DNA of 64,000 nt from an uncultured Allofournierella sp. (GTDB lineage: Bacteria; Bacillota; Clostridia; Oscillospirales; Ruminococcaceae): contig CALWNE010000033.1 of assembly GCA_944382705.1 (NCBI GenBank), forward strand, positions 1-64,000, given 5' to 3'. A program made the translations under genes and the position numbers. Under the pieces are notes generated by a model. That model did no database searches and was not told the origin of the DNA. It saw only the letters and a list, made by a program, of their open reading frames with translations. Every line of letters begins with the position of its first letter. The stretch's first letter is position 1. Positions 1 to 9,008 of this stretch are shown here, piece by piece.

Positions 1-1074
1 TGTTCCCGGTGCAAGGGCTTGTTCCAGGTAATCCAAATCAATTTGCCCCTGCAAGATGCGGCTTTGCTGGCCAAGCAGCTGTGCAATCTGAGCGTACACC
101 CGGTCCCCTCCGTGGTAGCCGTCGATATACTGGTCATCGGTGGTTTGTTCCATATAGGTGCAGTCAAACACCTCGTATCCATAGGGCTGGCACAGGGCGG
201 TGAGGGCAGGGGCAATCTGCGGGATGTAACCGTAGCGGCCGCTGTCTGCCATGGCCCGGGCTACCGTGGGGGCATAGGGGGGAATCACCAGTACCACCTC
301 CATGCCCTGCTGGCTGCAAAAGTCCAGCAGGCTTTGTACCACTTCCAGGCTGGGCTGGTAAAGCGCGTCGCCGTATTCAAATCGGTCCACCCCACGGGCA
401 ATTCGGTCCAGGCTGTCGTGAAAAGCCACATCGGTGCCTTCCTCCGGGTGGTCCATCAGGTAGCCGTAGCTGTAACTGCCATCGGGGTAAAAGCCCCGGC
501 CCCGGCCAGCGGCGGACATACCGTAGGTGTAAGCAGGGGTGCCAAGTACCTGCCAGAGGGAAAATTTCCCTCTGGCCCAGCCCTGCATTACCTCCCCCAA
601 AGCAGCCTGCCAGGCAAAATCGTAGTGGCTGTAATCAAAGCTGGTGGGCATACTGGAGGTGCCCACCCAGCCTTCGTTGAAAAAGTACTGGTCCATCACC
701 AAAATCAGGGTGCGGGGCAGCTGGTCGGCAGGCAGCTGGCGCAGAAAAAACTCAAATTCATTGATGTAGCTGGCACCGCCCCCCGCATTATAAAAGGAAT
801 CGGTGGTAAAAAACTCTCCCCGGAACTGCATACTGCGGCTGGTGCCCAGCACCAAAAGTTCCGGTGCCAGCAGCTGGGTGGCAAGGTGTTTGTAATAACG
901 GGTGTTGTCCCGGTAGGCCAGGCCAAAAAACACCGGCTTGCCCTGGGCCAGCTGGGCGGCGGCGTCCTCCTCGGTGCGCCATTCTCCGCTGCGCCAGAGG
1001 GCTGTGCCAAACAGGCCCACCACCAACAGAACAGGAACCAGAAAGAGGGCAACACCCTGTAAAAATTTTTTCAC
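1..1074 (-). CDS. SGNH/DHHW-like hydrolase, partner of MBOAT (3' end outside window)
   Basis: Partial gene: 358 codons are visible and the frame is still open at position 1. I chose the GTG start at 1074 because GGGAGG lies just upstream and it gives a signal-anchor start (VKKFLQGVALFLVPVLL). After this single N-terminal membrane segment comes an extracytoplasmic domain with GTSRSMQF (the SGNH nucleophile-type block) and, near the visible end, DGYHGGDR, resembling the C-terminal DxxH block of AlgJ/DltD-like proteins. It follows the MBOAT gene by 18 bases, so they are co-transcribed. In such pairs MBOAT carries an acyl group across the membrane and the SGNH protein transfers it to, or removes it from, a surface polymer. 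The substrate is unknown. Family moderately sure, function inferred. Confidence 0.75.
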   Translation of the reverse strand, partial: MKKFLQGVALFLVPVLLVVGLFGTALWRSGEWRTEEDAAAQLAQGKPVFFGLAYRDNTRYYKHLATQLLAPELLVLGTSRSMQFRGEFFTTDSFYNAGGGASYINEFEFFLRQLPADQLPRTLILVMDQYFFNEGWVGTSSMPTSFDYSHYDFAWQAALGEVMQGWARGKFSLWQVLGTPAYTYGMSAAGRGRGFYPDGSYSYGYLMDHPEEGTDVAFHDSLDRIARGVDRFEYGDALYQPSLEVVQSLLDFCSQQGMEVVLVIPPYAPTVARAMADSGRYGYIPQIAPALTALCQPYGYEVFDCTYMEQTTDDQYIDGYHGGDRVYAQIAQLLGQQSRILQGQIDLDYLEQALAPGT

Positions 1075-1092
1075 AAGCAAATCCTCCCGCAA

Positions 1093-2514
1093 TTAAAAAG
1101 CAAAGTACACATTGGGCGGGGTAGAGGTGGAGCCATAAAACAAGGTGGCAAACACACAGCCATAGCAAAGAAGCACAAGCTGCCAGGGCTTGCGCTGGGC
1201 AGCCCAGGCTCCAAAGCCCCTGGCCCGGCTGGCCCAGTCCACCCCAAAGGCCGCCGCCGCAAACAGGCCCAGCCGTGCCAGCACATCCGGCGTAAAGCCC
1301 AGCAGGGTGATGCTCTCCTTTACATATTGCACACTGAAGGAGGCGGGAGCAAACAGGCAGGCAGCAGCCTGTGCAGCCTGGTCCAGGGTAGCGGTGGCAA
1401 AAAAGAACCAGCCCACCGCCACCAGCAGGCAGGTGCAAAGCCAGCTGCAAAGGCTGCGCACCGGCGCGTTGGGGGCGGATTGCCCCACCAGGCTCCACAG
1501 CTTTTGCCGCAGCCCGCCGGTGGCCCGGCCTGCCAGCAGATACAGCCCGTGGAGGGCACCCCACACCAAAAAGCCGCCGGTCACGCCATGCCACAGGCCG
1601 GAAATCACAAAGGTGGTAAGGGTGGCTGCCACCAGCACCACCGGGCCCCGGCGGCTTCCTCCCAGGGGAATGTAGATGAAGTCCCGCAAAAAGCTGGAAA
1701 GGCTGATGTGCCAGCGGCGCCAGAACTCTCCAATGCTGCGGGAGAGATAGGGGCTAAGGAAGTTTTCCTCCACCTGAATGCCCAGCAGGTTGGCCACACC
1801 AATGGAAATTTGGGAATAGCTGGCGAAGTCAAAGTAGAGATACAGCGAGTAGGCCACAAGGGACCACAGCACCGAAAGACCGTAAAAGTTTTGGGGATGG
1901 GTCAGCGCACCCAGGTAGCCCGCCAGGATATCCGCCAGGCATTTTTTTAAAAACATACCCCAGCAAAACCGCACACAGCCCAGCCAGGCCAGCGAGGTTT
2001 GAAAGCCGGCGGCAGGGGCTTGCAGCTGGGGCAGCAGGGTGCGGGGGTCCTGAATGGGCCCGCTGGACAGCTGGGCAAAAAAGCCCAGGTAGTTAAAAAG
2101 CACAAGGGGAGACGGGGGGCTCAACTGGCTCTGATAAAGTTGAACCAGGCAGCTGATGGCTTTAAACACATAAAAACTAATGCCCACCGGGGCGGTAAGC
2201 TGGCCTAAGGCTGCAAGTTCCGGCTGCCAGGCCGCAGCAGCGGGCAGCAGCTTGTACAGCAGCAGGGGCGCCGCAACGGCACAGCAGCCGGTAAGCAGCA
2301 CCCAGCGCCGGGGGCGGTGGGCCAGCAATCTGCCAAAGGCAAGGGTCAGCAGCCACACAAGCCCAAGGCTGCACAGGGCCTTTGGGCCAAACCAGAGGGC
2401 AAAGGCCAGGTTTGCGGCGGCCAGCACCCAGGGGCGCAGCCGCTGGGGCATACCCCACCAGCCCCCAAAGACCAGTGCCCCAAACCCGGCAAAGGAAAGG
2501 GATAAAAAGTTCAT
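1093..2514 (-). CDS. MBOAT family O-acyltransferase
   Basis: A 473-residue polytopic membrane protein. ATG at 2514 is preceded by AAAGGAG at good spacing. The diagnostic MBOAT stretch is present: FWRRWHISLSSFLRDFIYIP followed by LGGSRRG, and a later SGLWHG with the catalytic histidine. It also has the PVGISFYVFKAISC segment typical of the AlgI/DltB/PatA branch. It would move acyl (usually acetyl) groups from the cytoplasm to a cell-surface glycan. It heads an operon with the SGNH gene downstream. A second, unlinked MBOAT/SGNH pair occurs at 49.4-52.0 kb, so this organism has at least two such systems. The substrate cannot be read from sequence. Confidence 0.9.
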   Translation of the reverse strand: MNFLSLSFAGFGALVFGGWWGMPQRLRPWVLAAANLAFALWFGPKALCSLGLVWLLTLAFGRLLAHRPRRWVLLTGCCAVAAPLLLYKLLPAAAAWQPELAALGQLTAPVGISFYVFKAISCLVQLYQSQLSPPSPLVLFNYLGFFAQLSSGPIQDPRTLLPQLQAPAAGFQTSLAWLGCVRFCWGMFLKKCLADILAGYLGALTHPQNFYGLSVLWSLVAYSLYLYFDFASYSQISIGVANLLGIQVEENFLSPYLSRSIGEFWRRWHISLSSFLRDFIYIPLGGSRRGPVVLVAATLTTFVISGLWHGVTGGFLVWGALHGLYLLAGRATGGLRQKLWSLVGQSAPNAPVRSLCSWLCTCLLVAVGWFFFATATLDQAAQAAACLFAPASFSVQYVKESITLLGFTPDVLARLGLFAAAAFGVDWASRARGFGAWAAQRKPWQLVLLCYGCVFATLFYGSTSTPPNVYFAF

Positions 2515-2604
2515 AGATAACTCCTTTGTACACAAAAACAGGCGGCAGTCAGCTGCCGCCCGGCAGATTTCACAAACAGGCCCAGGGCCGGTGCATCTGG
2601 TTTT

Positions 2605-2633
2605 ATTATAAAGTAGGGCGATTGCCTTGTAAA
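2605..2633 (-). promoter_or_regulatory. Sigma-A promoter of the MBOAT/SGNH operon
   Basis: On the minus strand, TTTACA (2628-2633), a 17-base spacer and TATAAT (2605-2610), about 90 bases before the MBOAT start. Seen directly; function inferred. Confidence 0.7.
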
Positions 2634-2657
2634 GTAAACAAAAGGCGGGGCAAAACA

Positions 2658-2687
2658 TTGACAAAGCCCCGCCAGGGCATTTACAAT
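2658..2687 (+). promoter_or_regulatory. Sigma-A promoter of gltX
   Basis: TTGACA (2658-2663), an 18-base spacer and TACAAT (2682-2687). The -35 lies in the loop of an 8-bp inverted repeat (GGCGGGGC 2644-2651 / GCCCCGCC 2666-2673), which might be a protein site or a remnant terminator. Confidence 0.7.
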
Positions 2688-2762
2688 GAAACGAGAAAAC
2701 CGCAAAATCCCAGGTCAAGGCTCAGGCTGCGGCCCCACGGAAAAAGGAGAATCATTGCAACT

Positions 2763-4220
2763 ATGGCAAATCATACTGTACGCACCCGTTTTGCGCCCAG
2801 CCCCACCGGCTATATGCATGTGGGCAACCTGCGCACCGCCCTGTATGCTTACCTGAAGGCAAAGCACGACAACGGCACCTTTATTTTGCGCATTGAAGAT
2901 ACCGACCAGGAGCGTTATGTGGAAGGCGCCGTGGATGTTATTTACAACACCCTGCGTCAGACCGGCCTTACCTGGGACGAAGGCCCGGACATTGGCGGCC
3001 CCGTAGGCCCCTATGTGCAGAGCGAGCGGATGGGGATGTTTAAGGAGTATGCCCTCAAGCTGGTGGAAAAAGGCGAAGCCTATTATTGCTTCTGCACCCC
3101 GGAACGGCTGGAGGCTGTGCGCCAGGAGCAAAAAGCCCAGGGCGCAGTGGTGGGCCATTACGACGGCCACTGCCGCAACCTGAGCCCCGAAGAAATTCAG
3201 CAAAAGCTGGAAGCAGGCGAGCCTTATGTCATCCGCCAAAAGATGCCCAAGGAGGGCGTCACCAGCTTTGACGATGCGGTGTACGGCCACATCGAGGTAA
3301 ACAACAGCGAGCTGGAAGATCAGATTCTGATTAAAACCGACGGTATGCCCACCTACAACTTTGCCAATGTGGTGGACGACCATCTGATGGGCATTACCCA
3401 TGTTATTCGTGGTTCCGAGTACCTGTCCAGCACCCCCAAGTACAACCTGCTGTACAAGGCCTTTGGCTGGGAGGTACCCACCTACATCCACTGCCCCCCT
3501 GTTATGAAGGATGCACAGAACAAGCTCTCCAAGCGCAATGGCGATGCTTCCTATCAGGATTTGCTGGCCAAGGGCTACCTGAGCGAGGCTGTGCTCAACT
3601 ACATTCTGCTGCTGGGCTGGAGCCCCAAGGGCGAGCAGGAAATCTTCACTCTGGAAGAAATGGTGCAGATTTTTGATGAAAAGGGCATCAGCAAAAGCCC
3701 TGCCATCTTTGACCCCCTCAAGCTGCGGGCCATCAATGCGGAGTACATCCGCCGTCTGCCTGCCGAGGAGTTCCAGGCACTGGCCGATCCCTGGATCAGC
3801 CAGATGGTGCACAAGCCCATTGACCGGGCCTTGCTGTGCGCAAACCTCCAGCCCCGCTGCGAGGTGCTGAGCGACATCCCCGAACAGCTGGACTTCTTTG
3901 ACGCAGTTCTGCCCTTCACCAGCGATATGTACACCAACAAAAAACAAAAGACCAGCCCCGAAAGCGCAAAACAGGCACTGGAAGCCCTGCTGCCTGTGCT
4001 GGAACAGCTGGAGGATTGGAACCGGGATGCCATTTTTGAAGCCTGCAAGGCAAAGGCCGAGGAGATGGAGGTAAAGAACGGCTGGCTGCTGTTCCCCCTG
4101 GGCATTGCCCTGTCCGGCAAGCAGCGCACCCCCGGCGGCGGCACCGACCTGGCCGCTATGATGGGCCGGGAGGAAACTCTTGCCCGCCTGAAGGCTGCTC
4201 TGGCTGCGCTGGAGGGCTAA
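2763..4220 (+). CDS. gltX: Glutamyl-tRNA synthetase
   Basis: Charges tRNA-Glu with glutamate using ATP, in the cytoplasm. 485 residues, the usual bacterial length. The class I HIGH signature is in FAPSPTGYMHVGN (about residues 9-21) and the KMSKS equivalent is KLSKRNG (about 257-263). The Rossmann catalytic domain is followed by the helical anticodon-binding domain. I chose ATG 2763 because the protein then begins ANHTVRTRFAPSP as in the family. AAGGAG lies 13 bases upstream, slightly far. It has its own promoter, and a strong hairpin follows at 4363. It is transcribed away from the MBOAT operon. Nothing suggests a non-discriminating variant, but that cannot be excluded. Confidence 0.97.
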   Translation: MANHTVRTRFAPSPTGYMHVGNLRTALYAYLKAKHDNGTFILRIEDTDQERYVEGAVDVIYNTLRQTGLTWDEGPDIGGPVGPYVQSERMGMFKEYALKLVEKGEAYYCFCTPERLEAVRQEQKAQGAVVGHYDGHCRNLSPEEIQQKLEAGEPYVIRQKMPKEGVTSFDDAVYGHIEVNNSELEDQILIKTDGMPTYNFANVVDDHLMGITHVIRGSEYLSSTPKYNLLYKAFGWEVPTYIHCPPVMKDAQNKLSKRNGDASYQDLLAKGYLSEAVLNYILLLGWSPKGEQEIFTLEEMVQIFDEKGISKSPAIFDPLKLRAINAEYIRRLPAEEFQALADPWISQMVHKPIDRALLCANLQPRCEVLSDIPEQLDFFDAVLPFTSDMYTNKKQKTSPESAKQALEALLPVLEQLEDWNRDAIFEACKAKAEEMEVKNGWLLFPLGIALSGKQRTPGGGTDLAAMMGREETLARLKAALAALEG

Positions 4221-4684
4221 AGTCCACCCAGCGGCTTGTGGCTCAAGGGGCTGCACCTGACAGGGATGTTCCCGGCAGGCGGAAAATCCGGCAGCCCTGC
4301 CCTTAACACAGAGGCGGCGAGCTTGCAGCCCACAAAACCCGCAAACCCCCATAAAAAGGATAAAAAGGCCCGATTTTGCGTGCAGACTACGCAAAATCGG
4401 GCCTTTTGGTTTTGCAGCCAGCCCAAAAACAAAAGACAGCCCCCTGTGAATCTCCTCGGATGCGGTGCCATCTGGAAAGATTTTGCTGTTTGCTGCCCCA
4501 TTGTGCAGTGCACACGGAACATCCTGCCGCTGTATGCCGCCTTATTGCTTGTTTTGGCTGCTTTTGCAAAAGCAAGGTCTATCGCCAAAAACTGCCCCAG
4601 CCCCTCTTTATACTAAAACACACGGCCAAGCATCCGCTCAAGGATGGGGCTCAAAACTGGAATGAAAAACGAGGTGGAATTACT
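4221..4684. other. Intergenic region gltX-spoIIE
   Basis: 464 bases with no convincing gene on either strand. It holds the terminator at 4363-4407 and a possible -10 element TATACT at 4609-4614 without a clear -35. No perfect Spo0A box was seen, although spoIIE is classically Spo0A-controlled. Open frames here lack ribosome sites and family features. Confidence 0.6.
4363..4407. terminator. Intrinsic terminator after gltX
   Basis: A perfect 18-bp stem (4363-4380 with 4390-4407) and a 9-base loop. The stem starts AAAA and ends TTTT, so it can work in both directions. Confidence 0.85.
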
Positions 4685-6958
4685 GTGATTGGCGAAAAAG
4701 TACAAAGCAGAACCATGCAGCAAACCCGCCAGCGCTGGGAACCCTGGGCCTGGCAGCTGGGGCAGGGGGGCTTTGGCCTGCTGCTTACAGCGGGCCGGGT
4801 ATTTGGAGGAATGCACCCCTTTGGCATTGCCTGGCTGCTGGGGGTAAACGACAGCAGCCTGTGGAGTGTGGGGGCCGGCGTAGTGGCTGGCTATATGCTG
4901 TGCCTGCCATTGAGCGAAGGGCTGGGGTATCTGGCAGCAGCGGCGGTGACGGTGGCGGCACGGGCGCTGTTTCCCCGGCAGTTTACACCTGCGGCCATCA
5001 GCAGCGCAGCCACGCTGCTGGCGGTGCAGGTTTTGCTGGCGGCGGCAGGAATCACCAGCCTGCCCCAGGTGCTGGGAGCAGTCTGTGATGTGGCCCTGGC
5101 CTGCGGGGCTGGATTTGGGGTTTGGCGCACCAATGGCTGGCTGCAAAAGGGCAAAGCGGTGAATCCGGGTACCCTGCTCATGTGTATGCTGGCACTGCCC
5201 GGCTTGCAGGCCGTCCCCATGGGGCCGCTCTCGCTGGCGGTAGCGGGTTTGGTGTGCGGCAGCCTTGTGTGCGCCTGGCGGGGCAGGCTTAGCCAGTGTG
5301 CTGTGTTCTGCCTTAGTGGGGCGGTGGTTGTTACGGCAGCAGAACCAACCCTTGCCTTTGCGGGCATCGGCATTGGGGCGGGTGCCCTGGCTGCTGCCTA
5401 TTTTACGCCGGGGGAGCGGCTGGCCAGCGGCTGCCTGATGCTGCTGGGCATCTTTTTGGGTGCCTTGGCGGCACCGGATGTGCCAACGCTGGTGGGCTTT
5501 TTGGGGTCTGCCTTGTTGGGACAAGCCCTCTTTTTTGCGCTGCCCACCAGGCTGATTAATGGCTTGCTGCCCATGGTGGACACAGCCCATGCCCCCCAGC
5601 CCCAGGTTACGGGAACGGTGCGTCAGCTGGAAAGTGTGGCCCAGGCCCTAACCAACATTGCACAAACGGTGAATCAGGTGTACGAAACCCTGCCCAAGCG
5701 GGGCGAAAATTACAACTGGGTGGTGGATTATGTGGCGGAGGAACTCTGCCGCAGCTGCGCCCGGCGGGAGGAATGCTGGGTGGAAGGGTACTCCAGCACC
5801 ATGGATGGGTTTTATCGGCTGAAAGGCGTGTTGGAGCAGGAGGGGCGCCCTGCCCTGGAACAGCTGCCCGGCCAGCTGGGCCGGTGCATCCGCCCGGTGG
5901 AGCTTTGCGCCTGTGCCAGCAGGGGGTACGGATTGTACCGCAGCCGCAGGGAAAGCCGGGTGAAAGCAGGGGCTATGCGGGCAGCCCTTACCGAGCAGTA
6001 CAGTGCCATGGCCCAGGCCCTAAGCCAGATGGCGGAACAGCTGGGGCAAAGCATGGCATTGGATGCAGCAAAAACCGACCGGCTGGCGGCGTTGTTTGCC
6101 TCCATTGGTCTGGAACCGCTGGAATGTGAAGCCGGGTACGATGGCACCGGCCGTCTGCGGGCCACAGTCACCATTCCCCGCACCCGGTTTACCCCCCAGG
6201 AACTGGAGGAGCTTAACCAGGAGGCGCAGCGCATTCTGCACCGCCAGCTCAGCTGCCCGGTGCTGGACAACTGCCAGACCGTAACCGTGCTGAGTTTTCA
6301 GGAGCAGCCTTTGTACATACCGGAATTTGGACAGGCCTGTCACGCTGCCCAGCAGCAAGCCTGCGGCGATGCGGTGGAGCAATTCTGCGATTGCTTTGGC
6401 AATGCCCACCTGCTGCTTTGCGACGGCATGGGGGTGGGCCGTGCCGCAGCCATTGATGGAACCCTTGCAGCAACCCTGGCGGCCCGGCTGCTGCGGGCTG
6501 GCTTTGGGGCGCAGAGTGCAGCTCGGCTGGTGAATGTGGCCCTGGCGCTGAAAAGCGATGAGGAAACCAGTGCCACCATGGATTTGGTAACGGTGGATTT
6601 ATACACCGGGCGGGCCAATTCCTTTAAGGCAGGGGCCTGCCCCACCGTGCTGGTGCGAGGGGGGAAAGCCCAGCTGGTGGAGGGCAGCAGCCTGCCGGTG
6701 GGCATTCTGGAACAGGTGGTAGGACGGCAGGAGCAAACCCAGCTTGGCCCAGGGGACTGGGTGGTGCTGGTGAGTGACGGCGTGCTTCAGGACGGTACCC
6801 AGTGGCTGTGCCAGCAGCTGGAACTTTGCAAAGCCTGCGGCCATACACCCCAGCAGGCGGCAGAGCTGGTGGCGGATATGGCCCGTCAGCGCCAGCCAAG
6901 CCAAAGGCCGGACGATGTAACCGTAGCGGTTATGGCCCTGGAACGGGCTGTGGGATAA
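4685..6958 (+). CDS. spoIIE: Stage II sporulation protein E (serine phosphatase)
   Basis: 757 residues. In sporulating Firmicutes SpoIIE sits at the asymmetric septum and dephosphorylates SpoIIAA, which releases sigma-F in the forespore. The N-terminal third consists of many hydrophobic segments (about residues 25-300, 8-10 TM helices). A central region with the Cys-rich CRSCARREECW follows. The C-terminal PP2C domain has metal-binding DGMGVG (D580), VSDGV and RPDDVTV. GTG 4685 is chosen because GAGGTGG lies 7 bases upstream; ATG 4715 is the alternative. It is a single-gene unit closed by the hairpin at 7077. It is slightly shorter than the B. subtilis protein (about 827 residues). Its presence argues for an endospore programme. 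Confidence 0.95.
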   Translation: MIGEKVQSRTMQQTRQRWEPWAWQLGQGGFGLLLTAGRVFGGMHPFGIAWLLGVNDSSLWSVGAGVVAGYMLCLPLSEGLGYLAAAAVTVAARALFPRQFTPAAISSAATLLAVQVLLAAAGITSLPQVLGAVCDVALACGAGFGVWRTNGWLQKGKAVNPGTLLMCMLALPGLQAVPMGPLSLAVAGLVCGSLVCAWRGRLSQCAVFCLSGAVVVTAAEPTLAFAGIGIGAGALAAAYFTPGERLASGCLMLLGIFLGALAAPDVPTLVGFLGSALLGQALFFALPTRLINGLLPMVDTAHAPQPQVTGTVRQLESVAQALTNIAQTVNQVYETLPKRGENYNWVVDYVAEELCRSCARREECWVEGYSSTMDGFYRLKGVLEQEGRPALEQLPGQLGRCIRPVELCACASRGYGLYRSRRESRVKAGAMRAALTEQYSAMAQALSQMAEQLGQSMALDAAKTDRLAALFASIGLEPLECEAGYDGTGRLRATVTIPRTRFTPQELEELNQEAQRILHRQLSCPVLDNCQTVTVLSFQEQPLYIPEFGQACHAAQQQACGDAVEQFCDCFGNAHLLLCDGMGVGRAAAIDGTLAATLAARLLRAGFGAQSAARLVNVALALKSDEETSATMDLVTVDLYTGRANSFKAGACPTVLVRGGKAQLVEGSSLPVGILEQVVGRQEQTQLGPGDWVVLVSDGVLQDGTQWLCQQLELCKACGHTPQQAAELVADMARQRQPSQRPDDVTVAVMALERAVG

Positions 6959-7076
6959 CGGAAGAAATAGCCCAAAAGGCTATGGTGGGGCAGCCGGCGA
7001 AAACAGCCCTTTTGCAACGCACAAAAGGATAGAAAGCATGAAGGATAAAAAGCGGTTAGCCTTGCAAAACAGAAAA

Positions 7077-7121
7077 CGCCCCAGTGCATAGTTCCGTAGA
7101 TAGGAAAAATGCACTGGGGCG
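7077..7121. terminator. Intrinsic terminator after spoIIE
   Basis: A 13-bp perfect stem (7077-7089 with 7109-7121) and a 19-base loop, between convergent spoIIE and the prepilin gene. The T-run is poor, so it is less typical than the others. Confidence 0.6.
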
Positions 7122-7169
7122 AACTATGAAATTGTTACGAGCAAACAGATTAGGATAAGGTGAGCGGGG

Positions 7170-7781
7170 TTAAATAAACTCTATAATACTCCACTCGGTC
7201 CCTTTGTTTTCGTTTACATAGTTCAGATACTCAGTCATTCCGCTGTTTCTATCGGTATAGTCGATAAAAACAACCTTGGCGCCTTTGCCGGGGATACAGA
7301 TTACCCAACATTGCTTGTTGCCGGATTCGGCGGTATACACCATCTGGTATTTGGTAATATTGGGAATACCGGCGGAAGTTGCACTTTCGTTGTTGTGCCA
7401 CTCCGTGTTATTTCCGTCAAAATGCAGGTAAATGTTATTGAGTGTGTAACCCTTGGGCAGTTTATAGCTGCCGGTTATTTTTTGCTGAACATCGCTGGGC
7501 AGAGAGCTGAAAAAACACAGCTTTGTAGCAAAACCATTGCCGTTGGTTCCGGCGTAGTACTCGCTGGTAAAGACTGCGTCGCCGTATCTGCCGTATTCGT
7601 CGGCATAGTAGGCGGTTACACCGTTGTAAATGCTGGCGGAGGTATCCAGAAAGGTGGCTTTTCGAGCATCTTCGATGTAGCCCATGATGGTGGGAATGGC
7701 CGCCGCCGCAAGGATAGCCATAATTACCAGAACCACAATCAATTCAATCAATGTAAAACCTTTGCGAACACGCTGCTTCAT
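7170..7781 (-). CDS. Type IV prepilin-like protein
   Basis: 203 residues. ATG 7781 has GGAGG 8 bases upstream. The protein starts with a short basic leader, MKQRVRKG, then the prepilin cleavage/N-methylation block GFTLIELIVV and a hydrophobic helix to about residue 30. This is the class III signal cut by PilD after Gly with Glu at +5. The rest is a globular C-terminal domain rich in Tyr, Asn and Gly with two Cys, as in major pilins or pseudopilins. No pilus assembly gene (ATPase, platform protein, peptidase) is in this window, so this is an orphan pilin. It has a near-consensus promoter and lies in an A+T-rich pocket. A surface or DNA-uptake role is inference only. Confidence 0.85.
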   Translation of the reverse strand: MKQRVRKGFTLIELIVVLVIMAILAAAAIPTIMGYIEDARKATFLDTSASIYNGVTAYYADEYGRYGDAVFTSEYYAGTNGNGFATKLCFFSSLPSDVQQKITGSYKLPKGYTLNNIYLHFDGNNTEWHNNESATSAGIPNITKYQMVYTAESGNKQCWVICIPGKGAKVVFIDYTDRNSGMTEYLNYVNENKGTEWSIIEFI

Positions 7782-7831
7782 GAGAAAAACCTCCGCATAC
7801 GAAAACATTGTTTGTTTTTTTGCTATTTATT

Positions 7832-7860
7832 ATTATATTAATTTAGATGGATGAAGTCAA
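7832..7860 (-). promoter_or_regulatory. Strong sigma-A promoter of the prepilin gene
   Basis: TTGACT (7855-7860), a 17-base spacer and TATAAT (7832-7837) on the minus strand, about 50 bases before the start codon. Confidence 0.8.
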
Positions 7861-7927
7861 TACAAAAATGCTGTTTTATGTTTATTTATAAAAAATAAAT
7901 TGCACAAAAAATATTGAAAAAATTGTA

Positions 7928-7976
7928 AAAAAAGCAGCCTGCACTTGCGTTTTGCGCAAATACAGGCTGCTTTTTT
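7928..7976. terminator. Intrinsic terminator after fba
   Basis: A 14-bp stem including A/T ends (7928-7941 with 7963-7976) and a 21-base loop. The minus-strand transcript ends in a run of U, fitting termination of fba. Confidence 0.85.
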
Positions 7977-8017
7977 AGTCATTAAGTCAAATTAGCCCTT
8001 TAAGGCAACAGGTGCAA

Positions 8018-8881
8018 TCAAGCCTTGTTGGCGCTGCCAAACAGCTCGATTTTTTCCCGAACGGTAGCCTTGATGGCTTCCACGCCGGGAGCCAGCAGCT
8101 TGCGGGGGTCAAAGCCCTTGCCTTCCAGGTCCTTGCCGGCTTCCACATACTTGCGGGTAGCCGCGGCAAAGGCCAGCTGGCATTCGGTGTTTACATTGAT
8201 TTTGGAAACACCCAGGCTGATGGCCTTCTTAATCATCTCCTCGGGAATGCCGGTGCCGCCGTGCAGAACCAGGGGAATGCCGTTGGTGGCATTGTGGATG
8301 CGCTCCAGAGCCTCAAAGTCCAGGCCCTTCCAGTTGGCGGGGTACTTGCCGTGGATGTTGCCGATGCCGGCAGCCAGGAAGTCAACACCCAGCTCGGCAA
8401 TCTTCTTGCACTCCTCGGGGTCGGCAATTTCGCCAGCGCCAACCACGCCGTCTTCCTCGCCGCCGATGGAGCCAACCTCAGCCTCGATGGAGATACCCTT
8501 GGAGTGAGCCAGCTCTACCAGCTCGGTGGTCTTGGCAATGTTCTCCTCAATGGCGTAGTGGCTGCCGTCAAACATGATGCTGGAGAAGCCGGCCTCGATG
8601 CAGGCCTTGGCGCCTTCGTAGCTGCCGTGGTCCAGATGCAGGGCAACGGGAACGGTAATGTTCAGGGTTTCAATCATGGAGCGAACCATGGCGGCTACGG
8701 TCTTGTAACCGGTCATGTACTTGCCTGCACCCTCGGATACACCCAGAATCACAGGGCTGTTCATTTCCTGAGCGGTCTCCAGAATAGCCTTGGTCCACTC
8801 CAGGTTGTTGATGTTGAAATGACCCACAGCGTAGTGGCCATCACGAGCCTTGTTGAGCATTTCGGTTGCACTTACCAGCAT
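8018..8881 (-). CDS. fba: Class II fructose-1,6-bisphosphate aldolase
   Basis: 287 residues. A zinc-dependent glycolytic enzyme that splits fructose-1,6-bisphosphate into dihydroxyacetone phosphate and glyceraldehyde-3-phosphate. Class II signatures: GHFNINNLEW near the N terminus, LHLDHGS with a catalytic Asp and zinc His, EAEVGSIGGEEDGV, LVLHGGTGIPEE with a zinc His and phosphate loop, and GVSKINVNTE. ATG 8881 is preceded by GGAGG. A single-gene unit with its own promoter at 8980-9008, which overlaps the end of the glycosylase gene, and its own terminator. A gat/kba-type tagatose-bisphosphate aldolase is the close alternative, but no tagatose genes are nearby. Confidence 0.95.
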   Translation of the reverse strand: MLVSATEMLNKARDGHYAVGHFNINNLEWTKAILETAQEMNSPVILGVSEGAGKYMTGYKTVAAMVRSMIETLNITVPVALHLDHGSYEGAKACIEAGFSSIMFDGSHYAIEENIAKTTELVELAHSKGISIEAEVGSIGGEEDGVVGAGEIADPEECKKIAELGVDFLAAGIGNIHGKYPANWKGLDFEALERIHNATNGIPLVLHGGTGIPEEMIKKAISLGVSKINVNTECQLAFAAATRKYVEAGKDLEGKGFDPRKLLAPGVEAIKATVREKIELFGSANKA

Positions 8882-8979
8882 AATAGCGATACCTCCAGTT
8901 TATGTAAATAAGAAACAGGGGTTACAAAAAACCGGTTTTTGCCTGGGGCTGAAAACCTGATAATTTTTTGTCCTTTTAC

Positions 8980-9008
8980 AGTATAGCGTAAAGGCGGCTC
9001 AAAATCAA
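8980..9008 (-). promoter_or_regulatory. Sigma-A promoter of fba
   Basis: TTGATT (9003-9008), a 17-base spacer and TATACT (8980-8985) on the minus strand. The -35 overlaps the last codons of the upstream glycosylase gene. Confidence 0.7.

Noticed and set aside
19..1062. A 347-codon open frame on the plus strand
   Set aside because: It is the antisense shadow of the SGNH gene: it lacks a ribosome site and its protein has no family features, while the minus frame has GTSRSMQF and a signal anchor.
7038..7091. A 17-codon basic peptide frame before the spoIIE terminator
   Set aside because: Too short, no clear ribosome site, and its end lies inside the terminator stem.
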